DNA of 64,000 bases from Chryseobacterium sp. ISL-80 (GTDB taxonomy: Bacteria > Bacillota > Bacilli > Bacillales > Cytobacillaceae). The translations under genes and the position numbers were made by a program. Shown piece by piece: positions 52,139-60,555 of this stretch. Each line of letters opens with the position of its first letter. Within the stretch, counting starts at the first letter, position 1. The notes under the pieces were generated by a model that was given only the letters and a program-made list of their open reading frames with translations, ran no database searches and was not told the origin of the DNA. The stretch is from contig JAGGQZ010000008.1 in the NCBI GenBank assembly GCA_018613055.1, forward strand, positions 98,145-162,144. The letters run 5' to 3'.

Positions 52139-52996
52139 CTATGATGCTGTTTCTAACTTGATCCTGTTCCCCGAAGGGTCAACTGTAACTATTACACCAT
52201 TTTCTTCTGTAACGGAAGCACCAATGCTGCTCAGTCGGGCAATTGTTTCTTTTACCGACTCTTCATCTGGAAGTACCAAACTGAATGATCCGAGTCCTAC
52301 ACTATTTTCCGCTGGTTTTGGAGCGCCAACTCCATTCCAGGTATTCAGTCCAATATGGTGATGATATTTCCCTGTTGAAATGAACAGAGCCTGAGGTCCA
52401 TATCGGGAAACTACATCAAAGCCAAGTCCCTTTGTGTAAAAGTCTTCCGTTTTGGCTAATTCAGACACATGCAGATGGATATGGCCCATTACCGTGCCTG
52501 CAGGCAGACCATTCCATGATCCTCCCTTGTCCTCCTCAAGGAGACTTTCTGCATCCAATGGATCCGTGGTCATGACAACTTGAGACTCATTCCATGTCCA
52601 GCCTGAAGCTGGCCGGTCTATATAGATTTCAATTCCATTTCCATCTGGATCAGCAAGATAAAGCGCCTCACTCACAAGGTGGTCTGATGCTCCCTGAAGC
52701 GGAAACCTTGCCTGCACAAAATGCTTCAGAATGTTTGCCAGATCAGCGCGACGAGGCAATAAAATGGCAAAATGATAGAGTCCTGTTGTCCTTCTCTGTT
52801 TTGGCACTACATCCTCTGGCTGTTCGACTGACAGCAGCACATTCCTGCCATCCGCAGTAAACTTCGCTGATCTCTCCGTTTTTTCGAATACCTTAAAACC
52901 GATCACGTTTTGATAAAAAGCAACCGAACGCTCAAGATCTTGCACCTTTAAATCCACCCGGCCCACAAAAGTGACCGGAGGCTGATGAAAATACAT
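52139..52996 (-). CDS. catE: Catechol-2,3-dioxygenase-like VOC protein (CatE)
   Basis: A 285-residue two-domain VOC dioxygenase. The metal-ligand residues occur in FVGRVDLKV / GLYHFAILL and MGHIHLHVSELA / YHHHIGLNTW, and the domain pairs repeat. ATG 52996 has AAGGAGG. It is arranged as catD-catE, like the B. subtilis yfiDE operon, which degrades catechol and quinone-like toxins. Substrate specificity is inferred from that operon layout. Confidence 0.9.
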   Translation of the reverse strand: MYFHQPPVTFVGRVDLKVQDLERSVAFYQNVIGFKVFEKTERSAKFTADGRNVLLSVEQPEDVVPKQRRTTGLYHFAILLPRRADLANILKHFVQARFPLQGASDHLVSEALYLADPDGNGIEIYIDRPASGWTWNESQVVMTTDPLDAESLLEEDKGGSWNGLPAGTVMGHIHLHVSELAKTEDFYTKGLGFDVVSRYGPQALFISTGKYHHHIGLNTWNGVGAPKPAENSVGLGSFSLVLPDEESVKETIARLSSIGASVTEENGVIVTVDPSGNRIKLETAS

Positions 52997-53009
52997 TTGA
53001 TTTCCTCCT

Positions 53010-53417
53010 TTAAGCGTTTTTTGATTGAAAAATAACATTATCAATAGCGAAAAGTGATTTATTTGTGATGGCCAGATAAATGGAGATGGCCATTAACGCA
53101 AGGTCAAGCTCATATCCTGCCATCTGGCCGTTTCCAAGGAATCCTCCAGCGAGCTTCACTTTGATAACCGCTACAGCCAAAACAACCGCAAACAAAATCG
53201 AAACAATCCTTGTTCCAACGCCCAGCAGCATCGCGATACCGCCAACCAACTCTATTAGGGCTACAATATATGCCGAAAAACCTGGCAGACCCAAACTTTC
53301 AAAAAAACCAACCGTATTTTCAATGCCACCCTGGAACTTGGCTGCACCATGGATCAGGAAAGTTGCTCCTAAAACGATTCTTAAAATTGTTGCTCCAACT
53401 TCATTCATCTTTATCAT
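53010..53417 (-). CDS. catD: DoxX-family membrane protein (CatD)
   Basis: A 135-residue membrane protein with four helices: ATILRIVLGATFLIHGAAKF (about 6-25) opens the DoxX domain, and LIELVGGIAMLLGVGTRI and MAGYELDLALMAISIYLAI follow. AAGGAG precedes ATG 53417. It ends 13 bases before catE. DoxX proteins link membrane electron transfer to thiol stress in other bacteria; here the partnership with catE is the clue. Confidence 0.88.
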   Translation of the reverse strand: MIKMNEVGATILRIVLGATFLIHGAAKFQGGIENTVGFFESLGLPGFSAYIVALIELVGGIAMLLGVGTRIVSILFAVVLAVAVIKVKLAGGFLGNGQMAGYELDLALMAISIYLAITNKSLFAIDNVIFQSKNA

Positions 53418-53484
53418 TTGCTTCATTCTCCTTTTTCATTTCCTTTAACGAAGATAGCACTGCGGTTACAATCTCGTTAGTTAG

Positions 53485-53566
53485 TTACTTTATGTAAGTT
53501 ATTATATTTTAGTTATAAATGTACGTCAAGTAATCTTTTTGCTAAAAGTAAATTAATGTTTATAAT
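53485..53566. promoter_or_regulatory. catD-catR divergent control region
   Basis: An inverted repeat TTAC-TTTAT-GTAA (53485-53497) lies on the catD side. On the catR side TTGCTA (53539-53544), a 16-base spacer and TATAAT (53561-53566) form a sigma-A promoter. HxlR-type regulators bind short inverted repeats in such regions; the exact operator is not proven. Confidence 0.5.
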
Positions 53567-53587
53567 ATAAAGTAAGGAGTGATTGAA

Positions 53588-53902
53588 ATGGATAAGACTA
53601 TTTGTCCCAGATTTGAAAAAGCCATGACCATCCTAAGCCAAAGATGGACCGGACTGATCATTTATCAGCTCATAAGTGGTCCACAACGATTTTGCAGCAT
53701 CGAGTCTGCAATCGGAATCAGCGGCAGGGTTCTTTCCGAACGTTTAAAGGATTTGGAGAATGAAGCGATTGTTAAAAGAGAAGTCTACCCAGAAACTCCT
53801 GTGCGAATTGAATACTCTCTGACCGATAAAGGCAAGGCACTTGAACCTCTCATGCGGAAAATTGAAGATTGGTCCCAGAGCTGGCTGAAAGTTGAAAACT
53901 AA
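53588..53902 (+). CDS. catR: HxlR/DUF24-type redox-sensing repressor
   Basis: A 104-residue MarR-like winged helix protein. The conserved redox-sensing cysteine is Cys6 in TICPRFEKAM; the recognition part includes ISGRVLSERLKDLENEAIVK. AAGGAG lies eight bases before ATG 53588. It is divergent from catDE, the arrangement expected if it represses them. B. subtilis YodB and CatR, which use the same N-terminal cysteine, react to diamide and quinones. Confidence 0.87.
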   Translation: MDKTICPRFEKAMTILSQRWTGLIIYQLISGPQRFCSIESAIGISGRVLSERLKDLENEAIVKREVYPETPVRIEYSLTDKGKALEPLMRKIEDWSQSWLKVEN

Positions 53903-53924
53903 AAGACAGTCTAAAAGAATAGGA

Positions 53925-53960
53925 TAAAAAAAGACGTATGCACTGGCATACGTCTCTTTC
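53925..53960 (-). terminator. Terminator of the dps gene
   Basis: AGACGTATGC (53932-53941) pairs with GCATACGTCT (53946-53955), with seven T residues on the minus strand. It also lies 3' of catR. Confidence 0.85.
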
Positions 53961-53970
53961 ATTTCCTCGC

Positions 53971-54411
53971 TTATCTGCCTAAGAATGAATTCAGCATCCA
54001 AACGTGTTTTTCCAAACCTGAATGAATGGACAGAAGTAAATCGCTTGTTGTTTCATCTTGTACTTCTCCAGCCAGTTCCATTCCCCGCTTTAATTCTTCG
54101 ATGATGGTTGTATAGTCATCAACAATGCTTGCAACCATATCTGAAGCGGACTCACTTCCTGCAGCTTCTTTTACCGAAGCAAGCTCGAGCGCACCAGTCA
54201 TCGTGGCCACCGGCTTGTCCCCCATCGCCAGTAATCTTTCGGCAAGTTCATCAATATGTAAGGCAGCTTCGTTGTAGAGTTCTTCGAATTTTGAATGCAG
54301 AGTGAAGAATTCTGGTCCCGTTACATACCAGTGGTAGTTATGAAGCTTGATGTAAAGGACTGTCCAGTTTGCAATTTGCTGGTTGACCATTTGTGTTAAT
54401 TCACTTTTCAT
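53971..54411 (-). CDS. dps: Dps-family DNA-protecting ferritin
   Basis: A 146-residue mini-ferritin that oxidises iron(II) with peroxide and coats DNA. The ferroxidase site is visible as [20 protein letters not shown] (about 21-40) and [26 protein letters not shown] 54411 has GGGGGAAATC upstream. The catR gene converges on it, so the dps gene does not share its promoter. No PerR box was found. Confidence 0.93.
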   Translation of the reverse strand: MKSELTQMVNQQIANWTVLYIKLHNYHWYVTGPEFFTLHSKFEELYNEAALHIDELAERLLAMGDKPVATMTGALELASVKEAAGSESASDMVASIVDDYTTIIEELKRGMELAGEVQDETTSDLLLSIHSGLEKHVWMLNSFLGR

Positions 54412-54620
54412 CTTGATTTCCCCCTTAATACTATATTCGGCTTCATTATAGTCCAAGATTATCCAGCAATGTCTGCAAATAAAGGATTGTTCACATTAAT
54501 GTCAACTTTTAAATGACAGTATGTGCTCGTACCAGGGGCAAAAACCAAATTTCACCATAAACTATACATAAAAATAAGTGAATTTCTCCAAACTATGCAT
54601 AGAACTGGAGGTGTATGATT

Positions 54621-54833
54621 ATGGGGTTATTCAATGCGCTTAATCAATGGAGAAATACCAGATACGAAAACCACTTGGCCAATATGAAGGATCAAAATAA
54701 ATGCCCAGACTGCCATGGCAGGGGTTACTATGCTTTTTCCGCTAATGAATTTGTCTATTATGCGGCACCGTACGAATGTCCTGGCTGCAATGGAAGCGGA
54801 TTATATTCAGACTGGAATGAGAGCACGACTTAA
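54621..54833 (+). CDS. Small protein with two zinc-finger-like CxxC pairs
   Basis: A 70-residue protein starting at ATG 54621, nine bases after GGAGG; ATG 54615 is also possible. It contains CPDCHGRG (about 29-36) and CPGCNGSG (about 53-60), the CxxCxGxG motif of the DnaJ zinc-binding domain, with no J domain or other chaperone part. It may be a small zinc protein tied to protein folding or sulfide chemistry. A terminator (54833-54862) follows. Confidence 0.75.
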   Translation: MGLFNALNQWRNTRYENHLANMKDQNKCPDCHGRGYYAFSANEFVYYAAPYECPGCNGSGLYSDWNESTT

Positions 54834-54865
54834 AAATGGCCCTGCAATAAGCAGAGCCATTTTCT
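54833..54865 (+). terminator. Terminator after the CxxC protein gene
   Basis: AAAATGGC and GCCATTTT, with CTGC/GCAG inside, form a stem (54833-54862) followed by a short C/T-rich tail. Confidence 0.7.
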
Positions 54866-54879
54866 TCATGCCAATATAA

Positions 54880-55275
54880 CTAGTTCCTCCTATTTCCCTC
54901 TTGCTTGATCAAATACCTGATTCCCCGCCCGGCGAAAGGCTCATCTTTAAAGCGTGGAATGACATGCAAATGAGCATGGAAGATCGATTGTCCGCCCGCT
55001 CTGCCTGTGTTCCAGCCGACACTGTAGCCATCTGGCGAGTACTTCCTGTCAAGCAGTTCCTTTGCAGCAATCAGCAACTCCCTTGAATCCTTCCATTCCT
55101 GATCTGACAGTTCAAATACATCCTTCTTATGTTTTTTCGGAATGATCAGCCCGCTCCCCTGCAGGATTTGCTGCTCTGATTCCTTCTGGATAAAATAACA
55201 AGTTTCATTCTCGAAAATGATTTGCTGCTCTTCATCTGCATGTAAATTACAATATGGACAATTCTCCTGGTACAT
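54880..55275 (-). CDS. HIT-family protein
   Basis: A 131-residue histidine-triad protein: the catalytic HAHLHVIPRF (HxHxH, about 106-115) is clear, with the N-terminal CPYC...C region of zinc-linked HIT proteins. ATG 55275 has GGAGG six bases before it; an upstream Met at 55305 lacks one. HIT proteins hydrolyse nucleotidyl compounds such as AMP-lysine or dinucleoside polyphosphates; the precise substrate is unknown. Confidence 0.9.
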   Translation of the reverse strand: MYQENCPYCNLHADEEQQIIFENETCYFIQKESEQQILQGSGLIIPKKHKKDVFELSDQEWKDSRELLIAAKELLDRKYSPDGYSVGWNTGRAGGQSIFHAHLHVIPRFKDEPFAGRGIRYLIKQEGNRRN

Positions 55276-55366
55276 GGGCAGCCTCCATTCCTCGCATGGA
55301 CTCATTTAAGCCTAAGCCTGCAATTATAAAAAGCAGCGGCCGAATCGGACACTGCCATATCTGTCA

Positions 55367-55819
55367 TTATTTCGCTAATTTTTTCATCGCATGGATTTGG
55401 CCCAGATGGTAGGATTCGTGGAACAAGGCCATATTAGCCAATTCACCAAACGTCTCCAGTCCGAGAAAAGGCTTTTTCAGCTTCTCGTCCAGCATGGAAG
55501 CCGGGATCTCTTTGATTCTTCCAAGCTGTGCTTTTAATTGATCAGTCAATAGCTCGATAGAAGGAACATCGCCAGACCAGTCAGATGGACGCGTACCATT
55601 TCCAAATAGCGCTATGTAATTCTCAGGGAGATGATTTGATTTTTTTGGGTATCCCATCATGAATTGTTCTGCCACCGTCAATACATGCCCGATATGCCAG
55701 TGGATATTATTATTGAAGCCCTCTGGCTGAAAACTCGCCTGCTCCGGATCCAAACCCTCAATATGCTTTAAAAAATTTCCTCTTGTTAATTCAAACTGTT
55801 TAAACAATAACTCGCTCAT
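55367..55819 (-). CDS. DinB_2-family protein
   Basis: A 150-residue four-helix-bundle protein. Ligand histidines are suggested by NIHWHIGHVLTVAEQFM (about residues 39-55) and FHESYHLGQIHAM (about 133-145). AAGGGGA lies before the ATG. It is a second DinB-like protein in this window but not a close relative of the one at 49955. It may act as a metal-dependent thiol transferase; function unknown. Confidence 0.85.
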   Translation of the reverse strand: MSELLFKQFELTRGNFLKHIEGLDPEQASFQPEGFNNNIHWHIGHVLTVAEQFMMGYPKKSNHLPENYIALFGNGTRPSDWSGDVPSIELLTDQLKAQLGRIKEIPASMLDEKLKKPFLGLETFGELANMALFHESYHLGQIHAMKKLAK

Positions 55820-56071
55820 AATTCCATTCCCCTTTCCTGCTTGTATTCATCTTATGTTTATTCTATGTATTTCCAATATATGTGACAAGGAAAAGGCATT
55901 ATTAATAATACCTATAAGGGTATTTTATCCATAAAAGGAAACCCGCTGTCAAAATTTGTTCAAAACATTATGGCTGATATGTGTCTTCACACTTTATTCA
56001 CAGATTTCCATTTATTGCTTTGATATTTTATAAGTGTAATCATTATATATTTTTGAAGGGAAGCGATTTAG

Positions 56072-56587
56072 ATGTTCGCTAAATGGTTAAGGGAAAACAA
56101 TATTGCTGCTGGCCTGTTGACTGTAATTCGTGTATGGCTTGGTTACAACTGGATGACTGCTGGTTGGGGAAAATTGACTGGTGAAGGATTTGACGCAACC
56201 GGATTTTTAAAAGGAGCTGTAGCCAATCCTGTGAAAGGTCCAGACGGACACATGGTGTATGGATGGTATGTAAACTTCCTTGAAAGCTTCGCGATTCCAA
56301 ACGTCGATCTTTTCAACTTTATCGTTCCGCTTGGTGAATTCCTTGTTGGTCTGGGATTGCTCCTTGGATGCTTAACAACTGCTGCCATGTTCTTCGGACT
56401 TGTCATGAACTTCAGCTTCTTCCTTGCAGGTACTGTATCTCATAACCCAACTGACATCTTCTTCGGATTCGTCCTTCTATTCGCTGGCTACAACGCTGGC
56501 AAATACGGTCTGGACCGCTGGGTGGTTCCTTTCATCCGCAAGACTGTTTTCAAACAGACACCGGAACCAGCACATAAAACTGCTTAA
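56072..56587 (+). CDS. DoxX-family membrane protein
   Basis: A 171-residue membrane protein with four helices. It opens with RVWLGYNWMTAGWGKLTG, carries LGEFLVGLGLLLGCLTTAAM and SHNPTDIFFGFVLLFAGYNA, and ends in a charged tail. GAAGGGAAG precedes the ATG. It is larger than CatD because of a loop of about 35 residues after helix 1. The role is unknown. Monocistronic with a terminator. Confidence 0.85.
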   Translation: MFAKWLRENNIAAGLLTVIRVWLGYNWMTAGWGKLTGEGFDATGFLKGAVANPVKGPDGHMVYGWYVNFLESFAIPNVDLFNFIVPLGEFLVGLGLLLGCLTTAAMFFGLVMNFSFFLAGTVSHNPTDIFFGFVLLFAGYNAGKYGLDRWVVPFIRKTVFKQTPEPAHKTA

Positions 56588-56600
56588 CGCGTTATAGATA

Positions 56601-56636
56601 AAGCCCTCCGCCAACTATGGCAGAGGGCTTATTTTT
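56601..56636. terminator. Terminator between DoxX and MazG-like genes
   Basis: AAGCCCTC (56601-56608) pairs with GAGGGCTT (56623-56630), extended by GCCA/TGGC, then T-rich DNA. It serves the DoxX gene. Confidence 0.8.
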
Positions 56637-56970
56637 ATTTTGAACGTTCCTCAACAGATTTGAGCAGGATTTTTTTGCGGAAGCCGCCGCTTCGATTCTT
56701 CTTCAGCTGGCGCATGAACTCCACTTCCGATTCGGTGATCCCCCGATGGTCCGCAATCGCATAGACCACCTCAAGCAAGTCTACTATTTCACTCAGCAGC
56801 CTGTCCGTGCCCGCATTCCGGAATTTTTCAACTTCCTCATTGAATTTTTCCATTAGCTTTTCACTATAGGCACTGCCTTGCAAAACTTCATATTCAACTT
56901 TCTTGCCTTTATCCTTCATCAAATCCGGAAAATAGTCCCTTACGAGTTTGTTGTATACTTTTTTTTCCAT
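56635..56970 (-). CDS. MazG-like nucleotide pyrophosphohydrolase
   Basis: A 111-residue all-helical house-cleaning phosphohydrolase. The start YNKLVRDYFPDLM is the family hallmark and the metal-binding EEVEKF...EIVDLLEVVYAIA segment (about 45-72) resembles the ExxE-12-28-ExxD MazG motif. GGGGAATC lies before the ATG. It probably removes non-canonical nucleotides; phosphoribosyl-ATP hydrolase-like folds are also possible. Confidence 0.82.
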   Translation of the reverse strand: MEKKVYNKLVRDYFPDLMKDKGKKVEYEVLQGSAYSEKLMEKFNEEVEKFRNAGTDRLLSEIVDLLEVVYAIADHRGITESEVEFMRQLKKNRSGGFRKKILLKSVEERSK

Positions 56971-57167
56971 GACGATTCCCCTTTTGCTGTCTTACTGATA
57001 AACATAACCTTAAATCTGCAGCTTCAAACACCTTTCGTAAAATCCCTATGATCATCATTGAATGCACTGCTATCGATCCATCTCTTTTGTTACAATGCAC
57101 CCTCCTGATGAAGCCATAGGAAAAGCCTGTGGTCACCGCACCACAGGCTTTCATATTTTAGTAGTTT

Positions 57168-57392
57168 TCAAACTACATAATCTTCCGTTAATTTACTGCA
57201 GGCATTCGATAGATTTTCAAGGCATTCCCTTCTTAACTTCTCGTCACAGATGAAATCATTCCGAAGTTCTTCCTCCAGCTTCGTTTGAATCTGCTGAATT
57301 TCTTCCCGGAACCTTTCCCTTTTTTCAACATCAGATAAATGAAACTCAATCTCCCGTTCAAAGTACTCTACCGTCCCAAACAATACAGTCAA
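57168..57392 (-). CDS. Small coiled-coil protein, 74 residues
   Basis: A helical protein: MTVLFGTVEYFEREIEFHLS begins it and Glu/Arg-rich heptads follow (DVEKRERFREEIQQIQTKLE), with two cysteines in the C-terminal third. TTG 57392 is preceded by GGAGG at five bases; GTG 57404 in the same frame overlaps that site. No family is recognised. It lies downstream of the c-di-GMP riboswitch and a tiny ORF whose stop overlaps its start. Confidence 0.55.
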   Translation of the reverse strand: MTVLFGTVEYFEREIEFHLSDVEKRERFREEIQQIQTKLEEELRNDFICDEKLRRECLENLSNACSKLTEDYVV

Positions 57393-57472
57393 CGTTTCCT
57401 CCACCTTCCATCAATTTTTTTAAAAAAATCCTTTGTCCTAAAAACAAAACCTGCCAAATGGATTATTTTCAT
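57389..57472 (-). CDS. Tiny basic ORF downstream of the c-di-GMP aptamer, 27 residues
   Basis: ATG 57472 to TGA 57389-57391; the product is MKIIHLAGFVFRTKDFFKKI followed by DGRWRKR. The stop overlaps the TTG of the next gene (TTGA), a hallmark of translational coupling. The ribosome binding site is weak (CAGGAC very close to the ATG). It might be a leader peptide or a small cationic protein; without conservation data it is only a candidate. Confidence 0.35.
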   Translation of the reverse strand: MKIIHLAGFVFRTKDFFKKIDGRWRKR

Positions 57473-57575
57473 TCGTCCTGTCAAGATACTTAAGTATTAT
57501 TTATCCTCTCTCACAATCGGCAAACGTGAAATTTAGCTGTTTTTGCTTTATTGTGCAGTATGGAACAGGAAAAAA

Positions 57576-57612
57576 TAAAAAATCCCCCAAAAAGACGGCG
57601 GATTTCCTTTGG
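57576..57612 (-). terminator. Possible expression platform of the c-di-GMP riboswitch
   Basis: On the minus strand AAATCC pairs with GGATTT around an internal C/G stretch, and is followed by a long T-rich tract (57566-57581). It lies about 60 bases downstream of the aptamer, where a riboswitch terminator would be expected. Confidence 0.5.
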
Positions 57613-57664
57613 CAAACAGTCACCCAAAACCATTCACCGATATCTTCAATTCTCATCCGATCTT

Positions 57665-57746
57665 TTATTGGCAACCCGACGATCCTAGCAGCGTGGCCTT
57701 AGACTCGTGGCTTTGCGTCCTCACCTTTCGATAAGTTTGCCTTTTT
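57665..57746 (-). promoter_or_regulatory. Cyclic-di-GMP-I (GEMM) riboswitch
   Basis: On the minus strand the element runs GGCAAACTTATCGAAAGGTG, then AGGACGCAAAGCCACGAG, the TCTAAGGC loop and CTGCTAGGATCGTCGGGTTG before CC. P1 is GGCAA with TTGCC; helix 2 is CTTATC with GGTGAG closed by a GAAA tetraloop; ACGCAAAGCC is the conserved core. These match the Vc2-type aptamer. It reads towards the tiny ORFs at 57472 and 57392. Confidence 0.88.
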
Positions 57747-58031
57747 CAGTTCTATTTAAAATATAAAACTTTAGAACCATTCTTTCAACAAAATTCGCCA
57801 ATTACTTACAAAGATGAGTCTATTTTCCTATAACTTTATGATTGCAGGAAAAATACATTTATAAAACGATAAAAAATCGACGGTGAGGACAGTGTTTTGT
57901 CTGAAGTCTGCCACTACTTTTACTGGAATCTTTGTTTTCACAATGTAATATCCCAGCAATCTCTATGTAAAGTTCGGTTGTTAGAATAAAAAGAAGAAGC
58001 TTTATTACAGGCGAATGGCAGGAGGATCCTT
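57747..58031. other. Intergenic region upstream of the coiled-coil gene
   Basis: No gene or further RNA element is visible. It must hold both the promoter for the riboswitch transcript (leftward) and that for 58032 (rightward), but no clear -35/-10 pair stands out. Confidence 0.5.
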
Positions 58032-58376
58032 ATGGAACAGCATGTTAAGCAGTCGCTAGATGATTGGAAAGCAGAAATTGAAGAGATTCTTAAAGAAATT
58101 GATGCGGAGTATGACGAAGTTAAAAATGAGCTGAAAGTGTATACATATAAATTCAACATCACAAAGCAGGTTGTCCAGTCGACAGTTAATCCAGACCTGA
58201 ACAGGAAGATACGTGAATTGTATCATCAGCCATTTGAGGAGAAATTCAACGATTTGAAAGAGTATATCAAGGAGTTGGAAGAAAAAAAGCGAGTCTTCCA
58301 GATGTTCACCGATAAAATCGACAAAGTGACAGAAAAAGAGGATGCGCCGCATTTTGCAATCGCGCAAACTGAATAA
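58032..58376 (+). CDS. Hypothetical coiled-coil protein, 114 residues
   Basis: GGAGGATCC lies before ATG 58032. The product is Glu/Lys-rich and almost wholly helical (IEEILKEIDAEYDEVKNELK, about 16-35; FNDLKEYIKELEEKKRVFQM, about 72-91), suggesting a two-helix coiled coil without membrane segment. No family is recognised. It faces the nadE gene across a shared terminator. Confidence 0.7.
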   Translation: MEQHVKQSLDDWKAEIEEILKEIDAEYDEVKNELKVYTYKFNITKQVVQSTVNPDLNRKIRELYHQPFEEKFNDLKEYIKELEEKKRVFQMFTDKIDKVTEKEDAPHFAIAQTE

Positions 58377-58378
58377 AA

Positions 58379-58414
58379 GGAAAGCCTGGCTGATCAGCCA
58401 GGCTTTTTTTATGC
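58379..58414. terminator. Bidirectional terminator between coiled-coil gene and nadE
   Basis: AAAGCCTGGCTGA with TCAGCCAGGCTTT (58381-58406) is a perfect palindrome with an A-rich left flank and T7 on the right. Confidence 0.9.
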
Positions 58415-59236
58415 TTATTTCTTCCACCATGAATCAAACATGGAAGCTGGAACATGCCGTTTATGCTCTGAAGCAAGATATCTGCCCTCAATTTTGGCAG
58501 CTGCTGCTTCGTCGATCTGCTTTCCTTCAAGATAATCATCGATTGCTTCATAGCTGACGCCAAGCTCGGTTTCATCCGACTGCAACGGCTTATTGTCAAG
58601 AAGGTCGGCGGTAGGCTCTTTCAGATACAGCCTTGCCTCTGCGTTCAATGCCTTGAGCAATTCCCTGCCCTGCCGCTTGTTCAAGCCGGAAAGTGGAAGC
58701 AGGTCTGCTCCACCGTCTCCGTATTTTGTGAAAAATCCGGTTACTGCTTCTGCAGCATGGTCTGTCCCGATCACCAGCAAGCCGTCTTGCCCGCCGATCG
58801 CATATTGAGTGATCATCCTGATCCTTGCCTTTGCGTTTCCTTTGTTAAAGTCCGTCATCTTCTCGCCAATCGCTTCCTCGAACTGGGTATTGAAAGTGTC
58901 GACAGCAGGCTGGATATTGAAAGTGATCGTTTGGTCAGGCTGGATGAAGTCCAGCGCTTTCTGTGCATCATCCTCGTCTTTTTGCACCGCATAGGGAAGT
59001 CTGACAGCCACGAAATTGGCCTCCTGGCCTTCTGACCGCAGTTCCTCCGCAGCCATTTGTGCAAGCTTCCCAGCCAGAGTGGAATCCTGGCCCCCGCTGA
59101 TGCCAAGAACGAATCCTTTCGCCTTTGATGCAAGCAAATATTCCTTCAAAAAATCGATTCTCTTCCTGATTTCCTGCTGGGGATCAATTTGCGGCTGCAC
59201 ATTCAAATCTTCAATAATCTGCTTTTGCAAGCTCAT
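58415..59236 (-). CDS. nadE: Ammonia-dependent NAD synthetase
   Basis: Adenylates nicotinic acid adenine dinucleotide and amidates it with ammonia; 273 residues, the normal single-domain length. The PP-loop [17 protein letters not shown] (about 44-60) binds [23 protein letters not shown] (about 154-173) and [13 protein letters not shown] are standard. GGAGGG precedes the ATG. It is monocistronic here. Confidence 0.96.
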   Translation of the reverse strand: MSLQKQIIEDLNVQPQIDPQQEIRKRIDFLKEYLLASKAKGFVLGISGGQDSTLAGKLAQMAAEELRSEGQEANFVAVRLPYAVQKDEDDAQKALDFIQPDQTITFNIQPAVDTFNTQFEEAIGEKMTDFNKGNAKARIRMITQYAIGGQDGLLVIGTDHAAEAVTGFFTKYGDGGADLLPLSGLNKRQGRELLKALNAEARLYLKEPTADLLDNKPLQSDETELGVSYEAIDDYLEGKQIDEAAAAKIEGRYLASEHKRHVPASMFDSWWKK

Positions 59237-59455
59237 GATAACCCTCCTAATTCACGAAAAACTATTCAAAAAAGAGCATATCCCTTCTAAAGTCCAAAGT
59301 CCAGATTTTCGTCAGAAAACCTAACATCCTAATACCAAAAATGCTCATGTTTATTTTACCCATTACCATTGTGGACGTAACATTTTGTCTGCCAGGATTT
59401 TTTTGCTAGACTATAAATCATAGTATTAACGCGAATTAAATTGGAGGCATTCATA

Positions 59456-60511
59456 ATGGCAACCCATGAAAAGTTCAAAGGCTATTTCGGAACCTATACA
59501 AAAGGTGACAGCGAGGGAATCTATTCTTTCACACTAGACGCTGTGAATGGAAAGATCCTCGACGTGGAACCAGCTGCTGCGCTGGAAAACCCTACTTACC
59601 TGACAATCAGTGACGATAACCGCTTCCTATATGCTGTGGCAAAAGAAGGTGGTTCCGGGGGAGTTGCAGGCTTCAACATTCTCGATTCCGGAAAATTATC
59701 TTTCATCAATTCACAGCTTGTTCCAGGAGCATCTCCCTGCCATGTGAGCGTGAATCCGGAAAACACCCTGCTTTTATCCGCCAATTACCATAAAGGGTCT
59801 GCAGATTCTTATCTGCTGAACGCTGAATCCGGCAGTATTGAAAATGTATTATCCAGTGCAGTACATGAAGGGTCAGGACCGGACGAGCGCCAGGAAAAAG
59901 CACACACCCATTATGCCGGCTTCACTCCTGACGGGAAATATGCAGCAGTGATCGACCTTGGCATCGATCAGTTGATCACCTACACCCTGGACAACGGCCA
60001 ACTTATTGAAAAGAGTGTATTAAATATTGCACCAGGCAGCGGTCCAAGACATCTTGTTTTCCATCCAAACAACACAATCGCCTATTTGATGACAGAGTTC
60101 AGCTCTGAGGTGCTTGTTTTAAAGTACAATAGCGAAGATGGAAGCTTCCTACAGCTTCAGGCCATCACAACCCTGCCTGCAGACTTCACCGAAAACAACC
60201 AGGGTAGCGCCATCCATATTTCTTCTGACGGAAACTACATCTACGCTGCCAACCGCGGCCATGACAGTATCGCCGTTTTCAAGGTGGATCCAGAAAGCTA
60301 CAAGCTCACCTTTGTTGAACACACTTCGACTGAAGGCAATTGGCCAAGGGATTTCATGCTTGACCCAAGCGAGAAATTCCTGATCGCCGCAAACCAAAAT
60401 TCCAGCAATGTCGCGCTTTATTCCCGTGACACAGAAACAGGCAGATTGACTTTGCTTCATTCTGATGTGAAAGTTCCAGACCCTGTCTGCGTGAAATTTT
60501 TACATTACTAA
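59456..60511 (+). CDS. Lactonase-family beta-propeller protein (6-phosphogluconolactonase-like)
   Basis: A 351-residue seven-bladed propeller. The start MATHEKFKGYFGTYT is typical, and SRFLYAVAKEGGSGGVAGF-like blades, GSGPRHLVFHPNN and GNWPRDFMLDPSEKFLIAAN follow. ATG 59456 lies eight bases after GGAGG; TTG 59441 precedes that site. The family includes YbhE-type 6-phosphogluconolactonases and B. subtilis YkgB; the exact reaction is likely but not proven. A terminator follows at 60521-60548. Confidence 0.88.
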   Translation: MATHEKFKGYFGTYTKGDSEGIYSFTLDAVNGKILDVEPAAALENPTYLTISDDNRFLYAVAKEGGSGGVAGFNILDSGKLSFINSQLVPGASPCHVSVNPENTLLLSANYHKGSADSYLLNAESGSIENVLSSAVHEGSGPDERQEKAHTHYAGFTPDGKYAAVIDLGIDQLITYTLDNGQLIEKSVLNIAPGSGPRHLVFHPNNTIAYLMTEFSSEVLVLKYNSEDGSFLQLQAITTLPADFTENNQGSAIHISSDGNYIYAANRGHDSIAVFKVDPESYKLTFVEHTSTEGNWPRDFMLDPSEKFLIAANQNSSNVALYSRDTETGRLTLLHSDVKVPDPVCVKFLHY

Positions 60512-60520
60512 AAAAAAAAA

Positions 60521-60555
60521 GGGCAGGTGCACTGATCAGCACCTGCCCTGTTTTC
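60521..60555. terminator. Terminator between the lactonase and oxidoreductase genes
   Basis: GGGCAGGTGC (60521-60530) pairs with GCACCTGCCC (60539-60548), with A11 before and TGTTTT after. Confidence 0.88.
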
